DNA from: Borrelia miyamotoi
GTDB lineage: Bacteria > Spirochaetota > Spirochaetia > Borreliales > Borreliaceae
Direction: 5' to 3'
DNA: 64,000 nucleotides
Assembly (NCBI RefSeq): GCF_019668505.1
Contig: NZ_AP024371.1
Coordinates: 124,001 to 188,000 of the forward strand
Both the position numbers and the translations under genes were made by a program. Below are positions 29,485-39,274 of this stretch, piece after piece (position 1 is the stretch's first letter; each line of letters opens with the position of its first letter). The notes beneath the pieces were generated by a model that saw only the letters and a program-made list of their open reading frames with translations, made no database searches and was not told the origin of the DNA.

Positions 29485-32181
29485 TTAGTCTTTTCCATGA
29501 CAATTTTTATATTTCTTTTTACTACCACAATAACAAGGTTGATTCCTTCCAATTTTCGGAGCATTTCTAACTATTTGCACTCCTGATGCATTATCCCCTT
29601 TATCAAACGTAACATTTGAAAATTTCTTATGAGTAGCACTAACATTCTTAAGCTTTTTATTTTTATAACCACTAGAATCAAGATCAACTTTCATTTGTAA
29701 AGTCCGCCTTAAAGTCTCAACCTTAATGTCTTTAACAAGCTCACCAAAAATTGTGAAACTTTCTTCTTTATATTCAGTAATTGGATTTTTATTAGCATAA
29801 GATCTCAGATAAACTGACTCTCTTAAAGAATCAAGATTTGCAAGATGGTCTTGAAACTTAGAATCAATATTCCTCAAATATTCATGTTTTAAAAATTCAT
29901 TTAAAAGTTCAGCTCCTATTAGCTCTTCTTTTGCATCTAGATTAGACCTTGCAATTTCCATTAACTTATCTTTTAAAGATAAAATACTCATGGTTTCAAC
30001 AGAACCAATACTTTCCATCATGTAAGCAAAAATTGAATTTATTTCACTTAGTATAGAACTTGTAACTACTTCTCCCTTAATTTGATCAAATAAAAAATCA
30101 AGATATTCTCTTGAAGAAAGAAGAATACGTTCCTTAATATTATTATCAATAAGAATTGAGTTTCTTTGAGAATAAATAAACTCCCTATGATTTGTTATAA
30201 CATCATCATACTCTAAAAGATGCTTTCTAATCTCAAAATTTCTATCCTCTACGCGCTTTTGTGCATTGACTAAGGATTTTGTTAACAAAGAATGTGTAAT
30301 AGGCTCACCTGTTGCCATCCCAAGCTTGCCCATCAAAGCTCTTAGATTATCGCCTGCAAAAAGCCGCATCAAATCATCCTCAAGCGATACATAAAATCTT
30401 GATCGACCAGGATCTCCTTGTCTTCCTCCTCGGCCTCTAAGCTGATTATCTATTCTTCTTGACTCATGGCGTTCACTACCAATAACATAAAGTCCACCAA
30501 GATCCTTAACTTCCGCATAGTCCTTAAGATACTGCTCTCTTTCAATCTGCATAGCTCTTTGAAATTCTTCAAGACTTGCACCCGTTCCAATTTTCTTACG
30601 AACCCGATGCTCAAGATTACCACCAAGCTTAATGTCAGTACCACGTCCAGCCATATTAGTTGCAATTGTAACAGAATGTTTTGCTCCTGCTTCAGCAATA
30701 ATTAAAGCTTCACGAAAATGATTTTTTGCATTAAGAACTTCATGTTTAATACCTTTATTTTTAAACATATTTGACAAAATTTCAGATTTTTCAATAGAAA
30801 CAGTTCCAACAAGAACAGGTTGTCCCTTCTTATAAGCCTCATAAACCTCATCAGTAATTGCTTTAAACTTAAATTCTTCAGTGTAATAAATAATATCATC
30901 TTCATCAATTCTTGATACCAACCTATTAGTCGGAACAACTATAACATCAAGATTGTATATTCTATGAAACTCCTTTGCCTCTGTATCAGCTGTACCAGTC
31001 ATGCCAGAAATTTTGTTAAACATCCTAAATAAATTCTGAAACGTAATTGTTGCCATAGTTTTATTCTCACTTGCAACCTTAACACCCTCCTTAGCTTCAA
31101 TAGCTTGATGCAACCCATCAGAATATCTGCGTCCTTTTAAAATACGCCCCGTAAACTCATCAACAATTTCAACTCCAGAATCCCCAACAATATACTCTCT
31201 GTCCTTAAAAAAAAGTAAATGAGCTTTTAATGCTTGAGTCATATAATGAACATAATTAAAATTAGAATCAACATACATAGAACCCTTAATTATGCCTTTT
31301 GCAACTAAAATTTTCTCAAGATTATTTAATCCATTTACTGTAAAAGATATCCTCTTCCCTTTCTCGTCAATCGTATAATCTCCATCAAGTTCATCAATCT
31401 CTAAAGGATAATCTCCGGTTTTTAGATCCTTAGAGCATTCCTTTAAGAGCGAAACAAGAGAATTCACCTCAAGATAAGCACTAGTATCTCCATCGGTAGA
31501 ACCGGAAATAATTAAAGGAGTTCTAGCCTCATCAATCAAAATAGAATCAATTTCATCGATAATACAATAATTAAAACTTCTTAAAGACTTCTGAGATAAA
31601 TCAAAACACATGTTATCTCTTAAATAATCAAATCCAAGCTCATTATTAGTCACATAAGTAATATCCTTATCATATTCCGCTTTTCTCCTAGCAGAATCCA
31701 TATTAGATAGTACAACACCAACACTAACTCCTAAAAGGTCAAAAACTGGCTTCATCCAATTTGAATCACGTTCTGCAAGATAATCATTAACAGTAACGAT
31801 AATAACACCATCACCATTTAAACTATTAAGGTAAGCAGCCTGCACTGAAGACAAAGTTTTACCTTCTCCCGTCTTCATCTCTATTATCTTTCCCTGATGG
31901 AGAGCAAGTCCAGCAATAAGTTGAACATCATACGGTCTCTCTTTAAGTCGCCTTCTAGCAGCTTCTCGTGAAAGAGCAAACGCCCTTTCTAAAATATCTT
32001 CTAAAGTCTTACCTTCCTTAAGTTCATCTCTAAATTTCTCCGTTTCCCCAGCAAAATCCTCATCTGATAAAGACAATGCCCAAGACTCAAATTTATTAAT
32101 ATTTCTCAAAACAGGAAGATATTTTTTTAAATCCCTCTTACTTTTTGAACCAATAGTTGATTCAAATATCGCTCTTAACAT
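29485..32181 (-). CDS. secA: Preprotein translocase ATPase SecA
   Basis: About 898 residues from the ATG at 32181 ([12 protein letters not shown]). A TTG at 32193 sits two bases from GGAG and the ATG fourteen, so the start is not certain. Walker A is [11 protein letters not shown], the DEAD-type segment is [34 protein letters not shown] is helicase motif VI region, and the C-terminus has the zinc site C-x-C-x8-C-H in [13 protein letters not shown]. SecA drives Sec-dependent export at the inner membrane. sodA follows in the same unit. Confidence 0.97.
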   Translation of the reverse strand: MLRAIFESTIGSKSKRDLKKYLPVLRNINKFESWALSLSDEDFAGETEKFRDELKEGKTLEDILERAFALSREAARRRLKERPYDVQLIAGLALHQGKIIEMKTGEGKTLSSVQAAYLNSLNGDGVIIVTVNDYLAERDSNWMKPVFDLLGVSVGVVLSNMDSARRKAEYDKDITYVTNNELGFDYLRDNMCFDLSQKSLRSFNYCIIDEIDSILIDEARTPLIISGSTDGDTSAYLEVNSLVSLLKECSKDLKTGDYPLEIDELDGDYTIDEKGKRISFTVNGLNNLEKILVAKGIIKGSMYVDSNFNYVHYMTQALKAHLLFFKDREYIVGDSGVEIVDEFTGRILKGRRYSDGLHQAIEAKEGVKVASENKTMATITFQNLFRMFNKISGMTGTADTEAKEFHRIYNLDVIVVPTNRLVSRIDEDDIIYYTEEFKFKAITDEVYEAYKKGQPVLVGTVSIEKSEILSNMFKNKGIKHEVLNAKNHFREALIIAEAGAKHSVTIATNMAGRGTDIKLGGNLEHRVRKKIGTGASLEEFQRAMQIEREQYLKDYAEVKDLGGLYVIGSERHESRRIDNQLRGRGGRQGDPGRSRFYVSLEDDLMRLFAGDNLRALMGKLGMATGEPITHSLLTKSLVNAQKRVEDRNFEIRKHLLEYDDVITNHREFIYSQRNSILIDNNIKERILLSSREYLDFLFDQIKGEVVTSSILSEINSIFAYMMESIGSVETMSILSLKDKLMEIARSNLDAKEELIGAELLNEFLKHEYLRNIDSKFQDHLANLDSLRESVYLRSYANKNPITEYKEESFTIFGELVKDIKVETLRRTLQMKVDLDSSGYKNKKLKNVSATHKKFSNVTFDKGDNASGVQIVRNAPKIGRNQPCYCGSKKKYKNCHGKD

Positions 32182-32207
32182 ATTAGGTATCAATTCTCCT
32201 AAAATAA

Positions 32208-32236
32208 TTGACTTTCAACCATTTAAATAATAACAT
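32208..32236 (+). promoter_or_regulatory. Putative promoter, TTGACT-17-TAACAT, giving a leaderless mRNA
   Basis: A -35-like TTGACT at 32208-32213 and a -10-like TAACAT at 32231-32236 are separated by exactly 17 bases. The predicted transcript start (about 32242-32244) coincides with the ATG at 32244. No Shine-Dalgarno sequence precedes that ATG. The -10 match is four of six, so this is a reasonable prediction rather than a certainty. Confidence 0.45.
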
Positions 32237-32243
32237 CTAAAAC

Positions 32244-33377
32244 ATGAAAAAGTTTTATAAAATTTATTTAAAGTTATTTTTCATGATTATATCATGTAAC
32301 ACCAAAACTTTAAACGAGCTTGGGGAACAACAATTCAAAATCCCATTTGGAACACTACCTGGAGAAATAACGCCACTTGAAAATAAAGTTACAAATTCAA
32401 GCTTTGACATTAAAACATATAACGGACTTGTATACATTGTAGAAAAAAAAGCAAATAAACTAATGATTTTTAATTCTTATGGAAAACTAATTCAAACTTA
32501 TCAAAATGGCATATTTAATACAAATTCTGACCTTAAAATCAAAAAAATAGATTTTGAAAATATCCAAGCAATTTATCCATCAAAAGATTTTATTGTAGTA
32601 TCAGACCAAATAGATTATAAGAAATCCAAATTTAATGAGAAAGAAAATATAGCATACTCTGCAAGAATATTAATTTTAAATAAAGATTCATCTATAGCAG
32701 TATTGGGACAAGAAGGACAAAATGGATCACCATTCCCGCAAGTTTATGATATTAATATCGATGAAGGAAATAATATAGCAATAATAACTGTATATCATGA
32801 AGGATATATAATATATTCTTACAATAAAGATCTCTCACCCCTTTACAAGATTTATGTAAATACAAACATATTACAAATACCTGAAGACGAGAGAAAAAAA
32901 TACAATATATCAATAGATAAAGCATATTTTGATGTAAACAAACAAATCATTTATGTCAAGACAACCCATTATGAAAATATTAGAACCAATGAAAACATTA
33001 ACGACTTAGGGGTAAGGATCAAAAATCAATATTTCTACACAATGAGCTTAAATAAAAACAAAGAATTTGCAATCAAAAATAAAATTACTCTACCCCAAAA
33101 TCTACTAGAAGATCAACAAGAAAGTTTCATCAATATCATTGGAATTCAAAAAGACAAAATAATAGCATCTACTAATATGAAAAATTTATCTAATACCTTA
33201 ATATGGAAACTAGATAATAAGGGAAAGATAAAAGAACAAATGATCTTAATTGAACCACCAAATCTTAAATTTCTTGCTGAAAGTCTATCTAAGGATGGAA
33301 TACTCAGTATACTTTATGAAGAAAAAAGTGGAGTCAGCGTCTATTGGTGGAATTTAAATAATTTACTTAGACTATGA
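32244..33377 (+). CDS. Putative lipoprotein with beta-propeller-like repeats, function unknown
   Basis: 377 residues. A signal peptide with lipobox FMIISC suggests an inner- or outer-membrane lipoprotein. The body has repeated blocks such as TYNGLVYIVEKKANKLMIFN and GNNIAIITVYHEGYIIYSYN that resemble NHL or beta-propeller blades. I do not recognise a named family. It is followed at 32 bp by a single-helix membrane protein and a small multi-helix protein on the same strand, likely an envelope operon. Confidence 0.7.
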   Translation: MKKFYKIYLKLFFMIISCNTKTLNELGEQQFKIPFGTLPGEITPLENKVTNSSFDIKTYNGLVYIVEKKANKLMIFNSYGKLIQTYQNGIFNTNSDLKIKKIDFENIQAIYPSKDFIVVSDQIDYKKSKFNEKENIAYSARILILNKDSSIAVLGQEGQNGSPFPQVYDINIDEGNNIAIITVYHEGYIIYSYNKDLSPLYKIYVNTNILQIPEDERKKYNISIDKAYFDVNKQIIYVKTTHYENIRTNENINDLGVRIKNQYFYTMSLNKNKEFAIKNKITLPQNLLEDQQESFINIIGIQKDKIIASTNMKNLSNTLIWKLDNKGKIKEQMILIEPPNLKFLAESLSKDGILSILYEEKSGVSVYWWNLNNLLRL

Positions 33378-33409
33378 AGTAAATATTTAAATACCCAATA
33401 TTTATATTC

Positions 33410-33823
33410 ATGAGAAATAAAAATTGCAAAGAGAAACACGAAACAAGGATCAAAAAACATCTAATTCTTGGAATAATCTTTGTCATAATGCTAATTATTA
33501 TCAAAGTTGTATTAATTCCTAAATTAAAAAAATTAGAAAGTAGATACAATCCTAGAATCACAATAGAACATAAAATAGACAACAAGAATTTATATATCAA
33601 AATCAATATTAAAAATCACAATATAAAAGATCTAGGAAAAGCCAATATAGAAGTATTCTTAGATAACAAACTTATTGAAAATAACATAATTTACATAGAC
33701 AAGATTAACTATACGTTATATACTAATGTTGCATATAAAAACGAAAATTTAATAAATATAATGCTAATAAATAAGAGAGGCGACAAAGCATATTTTAGCA
33801 AAAAATTAGATCTTGGAGGATAA
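33410..33823 (+). CDS. Single-helix membrane protein, function unknown
   Basis: 137 residues. A basic N-terminus (about 16 residues) precedes one strong membrane helix (HLILGIIFVIMLIIIKVVLI) and a periplasmic beta-rich domain of about 95 residues (IEHKIDNKNLYIKINIKNH). This N-in, C-out layout suits an anchored envelope factor. No Shine-Dalgarno site is visible at the ATG, so translation may depend on the upstream gene. The next gene's GGAGG lies inside this gene's last codons. Confidence 0.62.
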   Translation: MRNKNCKEKHETRIKKHLILGIIFVIMLIIIKVVLIPKLKKLESRYNPRITIEHKIDNKNLYIKINIKNHNIKDLGKANIEVFLDNKLIENNIIYIDKINYTLYTNVAYKNENLINIMLINKRGDKAYFSKKLDLGG

Positions 33824-33826
33824 AAG

Positions 33827-34237
33827 ATGTTGCAAGTATATTTTATATCAGTTCTAGTAAATGTTTTAGGAGGATTAGTACTAGCATTTCCAATTTTGGG
33901 AGAACAATTTAAGTGCTTAATCATCTTTGAAGATTTTGTAAATATAATTCAAGACAACAAAAAAGTAAGAAGCATTTTTGGAACAATATCTTTAATAGCC
34001 AGCATCTTTGAGATAATAATACCTTATGATTTGCCAATAATTGGAAATTTACTTCCTGCTATCAGTTTATTTTTTATTGGTTTTATTTTTAGACAACCGG
34101 TACCCATAGGTATTCAAAACAATAAAGGATATGGAAAATTTAAATTTTTCATTGAAAGCAATAAAAAATTAATAGGAATTTTTGCTTTAATTATCGGAAT
34201 AATTCACTTTTTTGCAGCAAAAGTACCCTTTCTTTAA
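33827..34237 (+). CDS. Small multi-helix membrane protein, function unknown
   Basis: 136 residues, with three or four membrane helices: residues 3-25, about 50-65, about 70-90 and the C-terminal 110-133. Between helices there is a charged segment with QDNKKVR, and a second one with QPVPIGIQNNKGYGK. The start has GGAGGATAAAAG immediately upstream within the end of the preceding gene. I know no family for it. The three-gene run from 32244 looks like one unit. Confidence 0.65.
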   Translation: MLQVYFISVLVNVLGGLVLAFPILGEQFKCLIIFEDFVNIIQDNKKVRSIFGTISLIASIFEIIIPYDLPIIGNLLPAISLFFIGFIFRQPVPIGIQNNKGYGKFKFFIESNKKLIGIFALIIGIIHFFAAKVPFL

Positions 34238-34431
34238 CAAAATCTGATTTCAAAGAAATAATAAGGCTATTAAATTGATAAAAAGGGTAATTTAGCGAAA
34301 TAATATAGAATAAATTCATTTTAAAACATATAATAATTTTCAAAAAAGACTAAAAATGGTTTTATAATCATAAAATGCAAAACATGGTTCAATATCAATA
34401 AGATGAGGTGAATAAATTTTCATAAGCATAA

Positions 34432-34490
34432 ATGAAAAGTTTAACAAAATAAAAATTTTACTGTTAGTTATTCTTGTCAATATGTAATGT
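34432..34490 (+). pseudogene. Remnant of a lipoprotein signal peptide
   Basis: Downstream of GATGAGGTG, an ATG at 34432 opens MKSLTK and stops. The +1-shifted frame reads KFNKIKILLLVILVNM, a convincing export signal, and the original frame then gives LFLSICN, a lipobox-like end. Together this looks like a lipoprotein signal peptide broken by frameshifts. By recollection, B. burgdorferi has S2-related lipoprotein genes just before alr. The body of the gene is gone. The assignment is tentative because AT-rich DNA makes hydrophobic codons common. Confidence 0.35.
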
Positions 34491-34492
34491 AC

Positions 34493-34498
34493 TATAAT
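34493..34498 (+). promoter_or_regulatory. Putative -10 hexamer (TATAAT) for alr
   Basis: A perfect TATAAT ends nine bases before the ATG at 34508, so transcription would begin at about 34504-34506, two to four bases before the codon. The TTGTCA upstream is only 13 bases away and probably is not the -35. No Shine-Dalgarno site exists for either possible ATG. Confidence 0.4.
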
Positions 34499-34507
34499 AT
34501 ATACAAA

Positions 34508-35608
34508 ATGATTAAAAATAAAGAAATAATAATAAACTTCAAAAATTTAGAACATAATGTAATCTCAATCAAAAATCATGTTCAAAAAAAAGAATTAGTA
34601 GCTACGTTAAAAGCCGATGCCTATGGACATGGACTTATTCAAACATTTCAATTTTTAAAAAAAAGAGGAATAAATTATTTTGGCCTCTTTTGGATAGATG
34701 ACGCTTTAAAACTTAAAAAAATAGATAAAAACACAAAGATATTACTTTACATTAACACGGACAAAAGCTCAATCAAAAATCTGGTCAAGTTTAATATTAC
34801 ACCCTTTATTGCTGACTATGAATACTTATCACTAATAGAAAAAGAATGTAAAAAACAAAATAAGAAAATCAAAGTTCATCTAAAAGTCGACGTTGGTATG
34901 AACAGATATGGAATCAAAATAGAAAATGCTTTCAATCTAGCAATTCAAATACAAAACTCAAAATTAGTTGAACTTGAAGGAATTTGCACACATTTACCAA
35001 CAACAGAAAATACAAAAATTACTGAAACACAAATCGAAAAATTTATTTACCTCATAAATGAACTTAAGCAAAAAAATGTAAATCCAAAATACATCCATGC
35101 TTCTAACTCAGAACACATAACAAACTATACAATAAATGAAAAACTTAACATGGTAAGACCAGGACTTATCTTATATGGATACTATTCAAATCCCAATAGC
35201 ATAAATAATAATTTAAAACTTAAACCCGTACTAAGCTTATATTCAAAAATCATATTTATTAAAAATATAAAAAAAGGAGAACAAATATCATACTCTGGTC
35301 TCTTCACAGCAAAAAAAGAAATGCAAATAGGACTTGTACCAGTTGGATACTTCGATGGAATTCCACAAAACACATCTAACATTTTCTATTACTTAATAAG
35401 AAATAGAAAATGCTTTCTTAGAGGCAAAATATGTATGAATATTTCAATCATAGAAATACCCAACGATCTAAAAATCAATATAGGAGAAAAAGTAGAAATA
35501 ATCTCTGAAAGATTAAGCTTAAGTATACTTAGCAAAGAATCTGGAATAAGCGAATATGAAATACTCTGCTCAATTGGAAAGCATGAGAAGAAAAAATACT
35601 TATATTAA
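34508..35608 (+). CDS. alr: Alanine racemase
   Basis: 366 residues from the ATG at 34508 (MIKNKEIII). The PLP lysine is in ATLKADAYGHG, near residue 38, and ISYSGLFTAKKE contains the catalytic Tyr of the partner active site. GIKIENAFN, GICTHLPTTENT and HASNSEH fit the barrel. It makes D-alanine for peptidoglycan. The 34487 ATG adds seven codons but lies upstream of the predicted transcript start. The 3' end overlaps the convergent repeat-protein gene by 9 bp. Confidence 0.93.
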   Translation: MIKNKEIIINFKNLEHNVISIKNHVQKKELVATLKADAYGHGLIQTFQFLKKRGINYFGLFWIDDALKLKKIDKNTKILLYINTDKSSIKNLVKFNITPFIADYEYLSLIEKECKKQNKKIKVHLKVDVGMNRYGIKIENAFNLAIQIQNSKLVELEGICTHLPTTENTKITETQIEKFIYLINELKQKNVNPKYIHASNSEHITNYTINEKLNMVRPGLILYGYYSNPNSINNNLKLKPVLSLYSKIIFIKNIKKGEQISYSGLFTAKKEMQIGLVPVGYFDGIPQNTSNIFYYLIRNRKCFLRGKICMNISIIEIPNDLKINIGEKVEIISERLSLSILSKESGISEYEILCSIGKHEKKKYLY

Positions 35609-37222
35609 ATTACCTAAAGAATCAAACTTCTTAAAATCAACTAAATTCCCTTTACTATCATAAATCCACTTATAAACTGCAATACCCCCAATATCATCTC
35701 TTGGTCTTAAATCTGGACCATGATTCATCCTTTTTGACACTTTCCCAAATTTATTGTATTCATATTTATACATACTAACACCATGAATATCATCTTGTAA
35801 TTGGCCCAAGTTTCCAAAATTTTTCTGACTAATGACTCTATTTTGACTATCATATTCATAAGCATACTCAAAAATAGCACTCAAATCTGCAACCAAAACC
35901 CCACTTTTAGAATAATTACTCTTTAAAATTACATTCCCATTAGTATCATACATAAATTTATATCTAAAAACACCAGCAAAATCATCTATAGGATTATCAA
36001 AATCTCCATAATGCTCTTGAAATTCAAGAAGTCCATCTTCATTATAAGTATACTTATAAATCATCACCCCATTGGAATCACTGACTAAATTAAAATTCTT
36101 ATCAAAAAAAAGTTTCTCAATTAAATAAAATTTACTATCATATTTATAACTATAAACCGCAATACCATTAAAGTCATCCATTACTTCATATTTTTCCTCA
36201 TAACTAGCAGGAATATCACTACTATAATTTTTATTTATCCTATTACTATAGTTTATTATCCTTTTTTCATTATTTTGTATATAAAAAATGGTTTTTCTCA
36301 TGGCATAACCATTCTGGCTAACAGTTAAATTATTATTAGCATCATAATTATACTCTTTATAAAAGTAATCCTTGTCTTTTAAATTATACTCATATCTATA
36401 TATTGCTACATTATTCTCATCAGGAGTCAAATTATTTTTAATATCATAATTCAAAACCTCAATAACCTTACCATCAGAATCATAACGATATGTCCTTATT
36501 GCAACAGAAAAAGGATTTGAATACAAATAAGATACATGATCCAAATATTCTTCCTTTACAATATTATATTTACTATCATAAGTTAATCTAAAGCCATATA
36601 TCCCATTTTTAGCTTTTATGTTGTAATTATTATCATCATAATATAAAACTGTTTTTGTCAGACTAGAATCATCGTAATTAATTTTAGTATAATAAACATC
36701 ATTTAAATCTTTAATTTGAAAACCAACCTCACTAAATCTATAAACATTAAAACTATTATCATCATCGTAAAAAAAATGATAATAAGCAACTCCATACTTA
36801 TCCCTCATAATTTCATTAGATTTATTATAATTAAAAATATTTTTTGGTCTCCTATTGGGAAAATATTCTATTTGTTCAATGTAAACATCTTTTAAATTCT
36901 TAGCAGCAAAACCCCCATTTAAAAATATTCTCCTTTCTATATGCTCAGAATGTTCTATTTTTACTTGACTTGCACAAAAAAAAGAAGGTCTTAAAACACT
37001 AAGTTTTCCAATATAATCAATAAATATAAGCTTGTCATCATCATAAACGAATTTATATCCACACTCTTCTTCAGCTTCTTCTTTGCTGATCTCATATTTC
37101 CCTATTATCCTATGATTAATATCATAATCAGCAAATCTATAGTAAATTTCTTCTGAAAAAAGAACATAAGCCATAAAAAACATCATCAGAAACATAGCTA
37201 TTCCTTGATCAATCAACCTCAT
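35600..37222 (-). CDS. Exported YD-type repeat protein, function unknown
   Basis: About 540 residues. A signal peptide (MRLIDQGIAMFLMMFFMAYVLFSEE) is followed by at least ten imperfect repeats with the pattern G-(I/V)-x-x-Y-x-(F/Y)-x-Y-(D/N), for instance NGIAVYSYKYDSK, NGVMIYKYTYNED, AGVFRYKFMYDTN, GGIAVYKWIYDSK. They resemble RHS/YD repeats and likely form stacked beta hairpins, exposed in the periplasm or on the surface. The ATG at 37222 is chosen over a TTG at 37243; another ATG lies nine codons downstream behind AAGGA. It is convergent with alr. Confidence 0.7.
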   Translation of the reverse strand: MRLIDQGIAMFLMMFFMAYVLFSEEIYYRFADYDINHRIIGKYEISKEEAEEECGYKFVYDDDKLIFIDYIGKLSVLRPSFFCASQVKIEHSEHIERRIFLNGGFAAKNLKDVYIEQIEYFPNRRPKNIFNYNKSNEIMRDKYGVAYYHFFYDDDNSFNVYRFSEVGFQIKDLNDVYYTKINYDDSSLTKTVLYYDDNNYNIKAKNGIYGFRLTYDSKYNIVKEEYLDHVSYLYSNPFSVAIRTYRYDSDGKVIEVLNYDIKNNLTPDENNVAIYRYEYNLKDKDYFYKEYNYDANNNLTVSQNGYAMRKTIFYIQNNEKRIINYSNRINKNYSSDIPASYEEKYEVMDDFNGIAVYSYKYDSKFYLIEKLFFDKNFNLVSDSNGVMIYKYTYNEDGLLEFQEHYGDFDNPIDDFAGVFRYKFMYDTNGNVILKSNYSKSGVLVADLSAIFEYAYEYDSQNRVISQKNFGNLGQLQDDIHGVSMYKYEYNKFGKVSKRMNHGPDLRPRDDIGGIAVYKWIYDSKGNLVDFKKFDSLGNLI

Positions 37223-37234
37223 TTTGATAGATTT

Positions 37235-37240
37235 ATTATA
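37235..37240 (-). promoter_or_regulatory. Putative -10 hexamer (TATAAT) for the repeat-protein gene
   Basis: A perfect TATAAT on the minus strand ends 12 bases before the ATG at 37222, predicting a leader of about five bases. No Shine-Dalgarno site precedes that ATG and the -35 region is poor. A promoter for the divergent gene at 37270 must lie in the same short gap. Confidence 0.33.
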
Positions 37241-37269
37241 CAATAAATTAATACAATAAGGAGTTTAAG

Positions 37270-37437
37270 ATGGCAAAAATTTCTAAAAACGCCCAGAGAA
37301 GTGGATCTAAAGAATTATTAAGTAGATGGGGTGGAAAAATTATAATGAAGTCTAAATTTGAAAATGGTAAAATAAGGCACTATGCTGAGTGTCAGATCTC
37401 AAAAAATATAGCAAGAAAGCCTAAAGATTTATTTTAA
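37270..37437 (+). CDS. Small basic hypothetical protein, 55 residues
   Basis: A short open frame with a strong AAGGAG eight bases before its ATG. The protein starts MAKISKNAQRSGSKELLSRW and continues to IARKPKDLF; it is rich in Lys and Arg and has one Cys and no signal peptide, so it is probably cytoplasmic and may bind nucleic acid. Its composition is like a true protein, not random AT-rich translation. It sits alone between the divergent repeat protein and the convergent unknown gene that ends 3 bp away. I do not recognise a family. Confidence 0.75.
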   Translation: MAKISKNAQRSGSKELLSRWGGKIIMKSKFENGKIRHYAECQISKNIARKPKDLF

Positions 37438-37440
37438 AAT

Positions 37441-39198
37441 CTATTTCTTATTCAATTTATCTTCAAATTTTGACCAAGCTTTATCTTGTTCGCTTTTAGT
37501 ATAGGTTCTCATTATAGCCTGATGAGTCTTAGGGCCTTCCTTATCTTTTTTAAGATAGGAGTTCCTAATTTTTTCTCTCATCTCTGCTCTCTGTTTTCGC
37601 CTTTTTTCTAGCTGCCTTTTCACTCTCTCATTTGGATCAAAAAGTTCCATGTGATTATTTTTAAGCACAACCCTAGAATTCAACCTAGATAAAGCCTCTT
37701 TATAACTCTGATGTTTGCCTGTTAAAAATAATACAATCCTCTTTAATAAGGATAAATCCCTATAAGCAGAATCTAAAAGGCTAAACAAGTCAAGTTTATA
37801 AATCTTATAAAGAGGTAAAAATGTATTACTATTCTTAAAATACTTTGCGGCCTCGGTTTTTATTATATCCTTAAGATGAGTCTGAATATTCTGAGTTTTA
37901 GAAACTCGTCTATAATGAGAAACAATAAAATCAAGAAATGCAATCTTATTTTTTAAGCAATAATCATTTATATCATAATTAACAATGAAGCCAATCAAAG
38001 TTTTTTCAAGACCTTCTTCCGTAAGCACAGCGGAAGAACTCTTATCATTATTAAACATCTTGAAAAATTCATCCCTCAACTTATCCCTAATATCAATCAA
38101 AATTTGACTGAATTCTTTTAAAAACATAGAATAAGCACATGGTTTATATAAATACATGTCACGTTTAATATTAAATACTCTGGGCAAAGAACCCTTAACA
38201 CTGGATTCAAAAAAGTATTCATTAGCCACTTTTAAAAAATGTTCAGGATCAGATAATTCTTCAGAATGTTCTTGGAGAATGTTTTTGAATTCTTCTATAT
38301 TAATAAAGTCTGGCTTAAACTCCATTGTTTTTTCAATTGATTTCAAAGTTTCATCAATCTTAATGTTTTCTAAATTTCTAAGTTCTTCTAAGTTCTTTTC
38401 ATTGACAATATAAGTATCTAATATTTCTAAAAACGTAAAATAATTTCTAGAGATATTAATACCCTTCTTATTTAAGATCTCATCCTTATTCTCTAAAATT
38501 CCTAAAAGAAGATTATAAATAACTCCAATATTATTAACACTGTCATCTAAAATCCTATCATATTCATTAAGCTTTAAATTTCTAGCTCTCATCAAAACAT
38601 CTTTAACTATTTTGTTAGAAGCAATTTTAAATAAAATTTTCTTAATAAATTCAATAAAATATAAGGCCTTTCCCGACGGAATTATCAAAGAATTCAGCAC
38701 AAATATCTTTTTAAATGAAACATTATCTTGAAAATATTTAAGATTAATATCTGAATCTGAAAGATTGATAAACGATTTTTCAAAAGCTAACAAATCTCTA
38801 TCTATATTCTTAATCGTAAGCAAAGTACTAAAAAGTTCTATACCCACATAATGCTTTAAAAACAAATCCTCGATAGCATAATAATAAAAATTATAACTAT
38901 TTTCATCCGTTATTACTATTTCATAAGGTACCAATTCTCCAGTTGGAGTCACCTGATTAATAATAATTCCTCTCTTAACTTCATAAAGTTTGCGAAATAA
39001 AAAATCCAGCTCTCCTTTAAGAGAACGAATTTTGACAGAATAATCCTCAATAAAATTAGCATAACTTATAACATTCTGTTTACACTCTAAAATAATTCCT
39101 AAAATCATTTTCTGAGTATCTGAGGAAATTCCTATCTGAGAAATTAAAATATCAACTTCCTTATCATTTAGATAGAAAATTTCAGGCAACTTTTTCAT
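37441..39198 (-). CDS. Large hypothetical protein, probably cytoplasmic
   Basis: 585 residues, no signal peptide and no membrane helix. It is mostly alpha-helical by composition, with charged segments such as NLEELRNLENIKIDETLKSIE, and ends in a very basic tail (KRQLEKRRKQRAEMREKIRNS) that could bind nucleic acid or ribosomes. GGAG is 14 bases from the start ATG, which is far. I do not recognise the family; it appears to be a spirochaete protein. It neighbours the cation exchanger gene on the same strand, 76 bp apart. Confidence 0.7.
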   Translation of the reverse strand: MKKLPEIFYLNDKEVDILISQIGISSDTQKMILGIILECKQNVISYANFIEDYSVKIRSLKGELDFLFRKLYEVKRGIIINQVTPTGELVPYEIVITDENSYNFYYYAIEDLFLKHYVGIELFSTLLTIKNIDRDLLAFEKSFINLSDSDINLKYFQDNVSFKKIFVLNSLIIPSGKALYFIEFIKKILFKIASNKIVKDVLMRARNLKLNEYDRILDDSVNNIGVIYNLLLGILENKDEILNKKGINISRNYFTFLEILDTYIVNEKNLEELRNLENIKIDETLKSIEKTMEFKPDFINIEEFKNILQEHSEELSDPEHFLKVANEYFFESSVKGSLPRVFNIKRDMYLYKPCAYSMFLKEFSQILIDIRDKLRDEFFKMFNNDKSSSAVLTEEGLEKTLIGFIVNYDINDYCLKNKIAFLDFIVSHYRRVSKTQNIQTHLKDIIKTEAAKYFKNSNTFLPLYKIYKLDLFSLLDSAYRDLSLLKRIVLFLTGKHQSYKEALSRLNSRVVLKNNHMELFDPNERVKRQLEKRRKQRAEMREKIRNSYLKKDKEGPKTHQAIMRTYTKSEQDKAWSKFEDKLNKK

Positions 39199-39274
39199 TT
39201 TATACTTTTAATCTCCTCATATAAAAACAAAAATAACATGACATAATAATAACATATTGACAAATTTAATAAAA

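Noticed and set aside
29472-29564. Extended N-terminus of SodA (31 extra residues)
   Set aside because: It would overlap secA and has no ribosome-binding site, while the ATG at 29471 has a strong AGGAGG and begins at the conserved [10 protein letters not shown].
34474-34498. TTGTCA as the -35 partner of the TATAAT before alr
   Set aside because: The spacer is only 13 bases, too short for a normal sigma-70 promoter; the -10 alone was kept.
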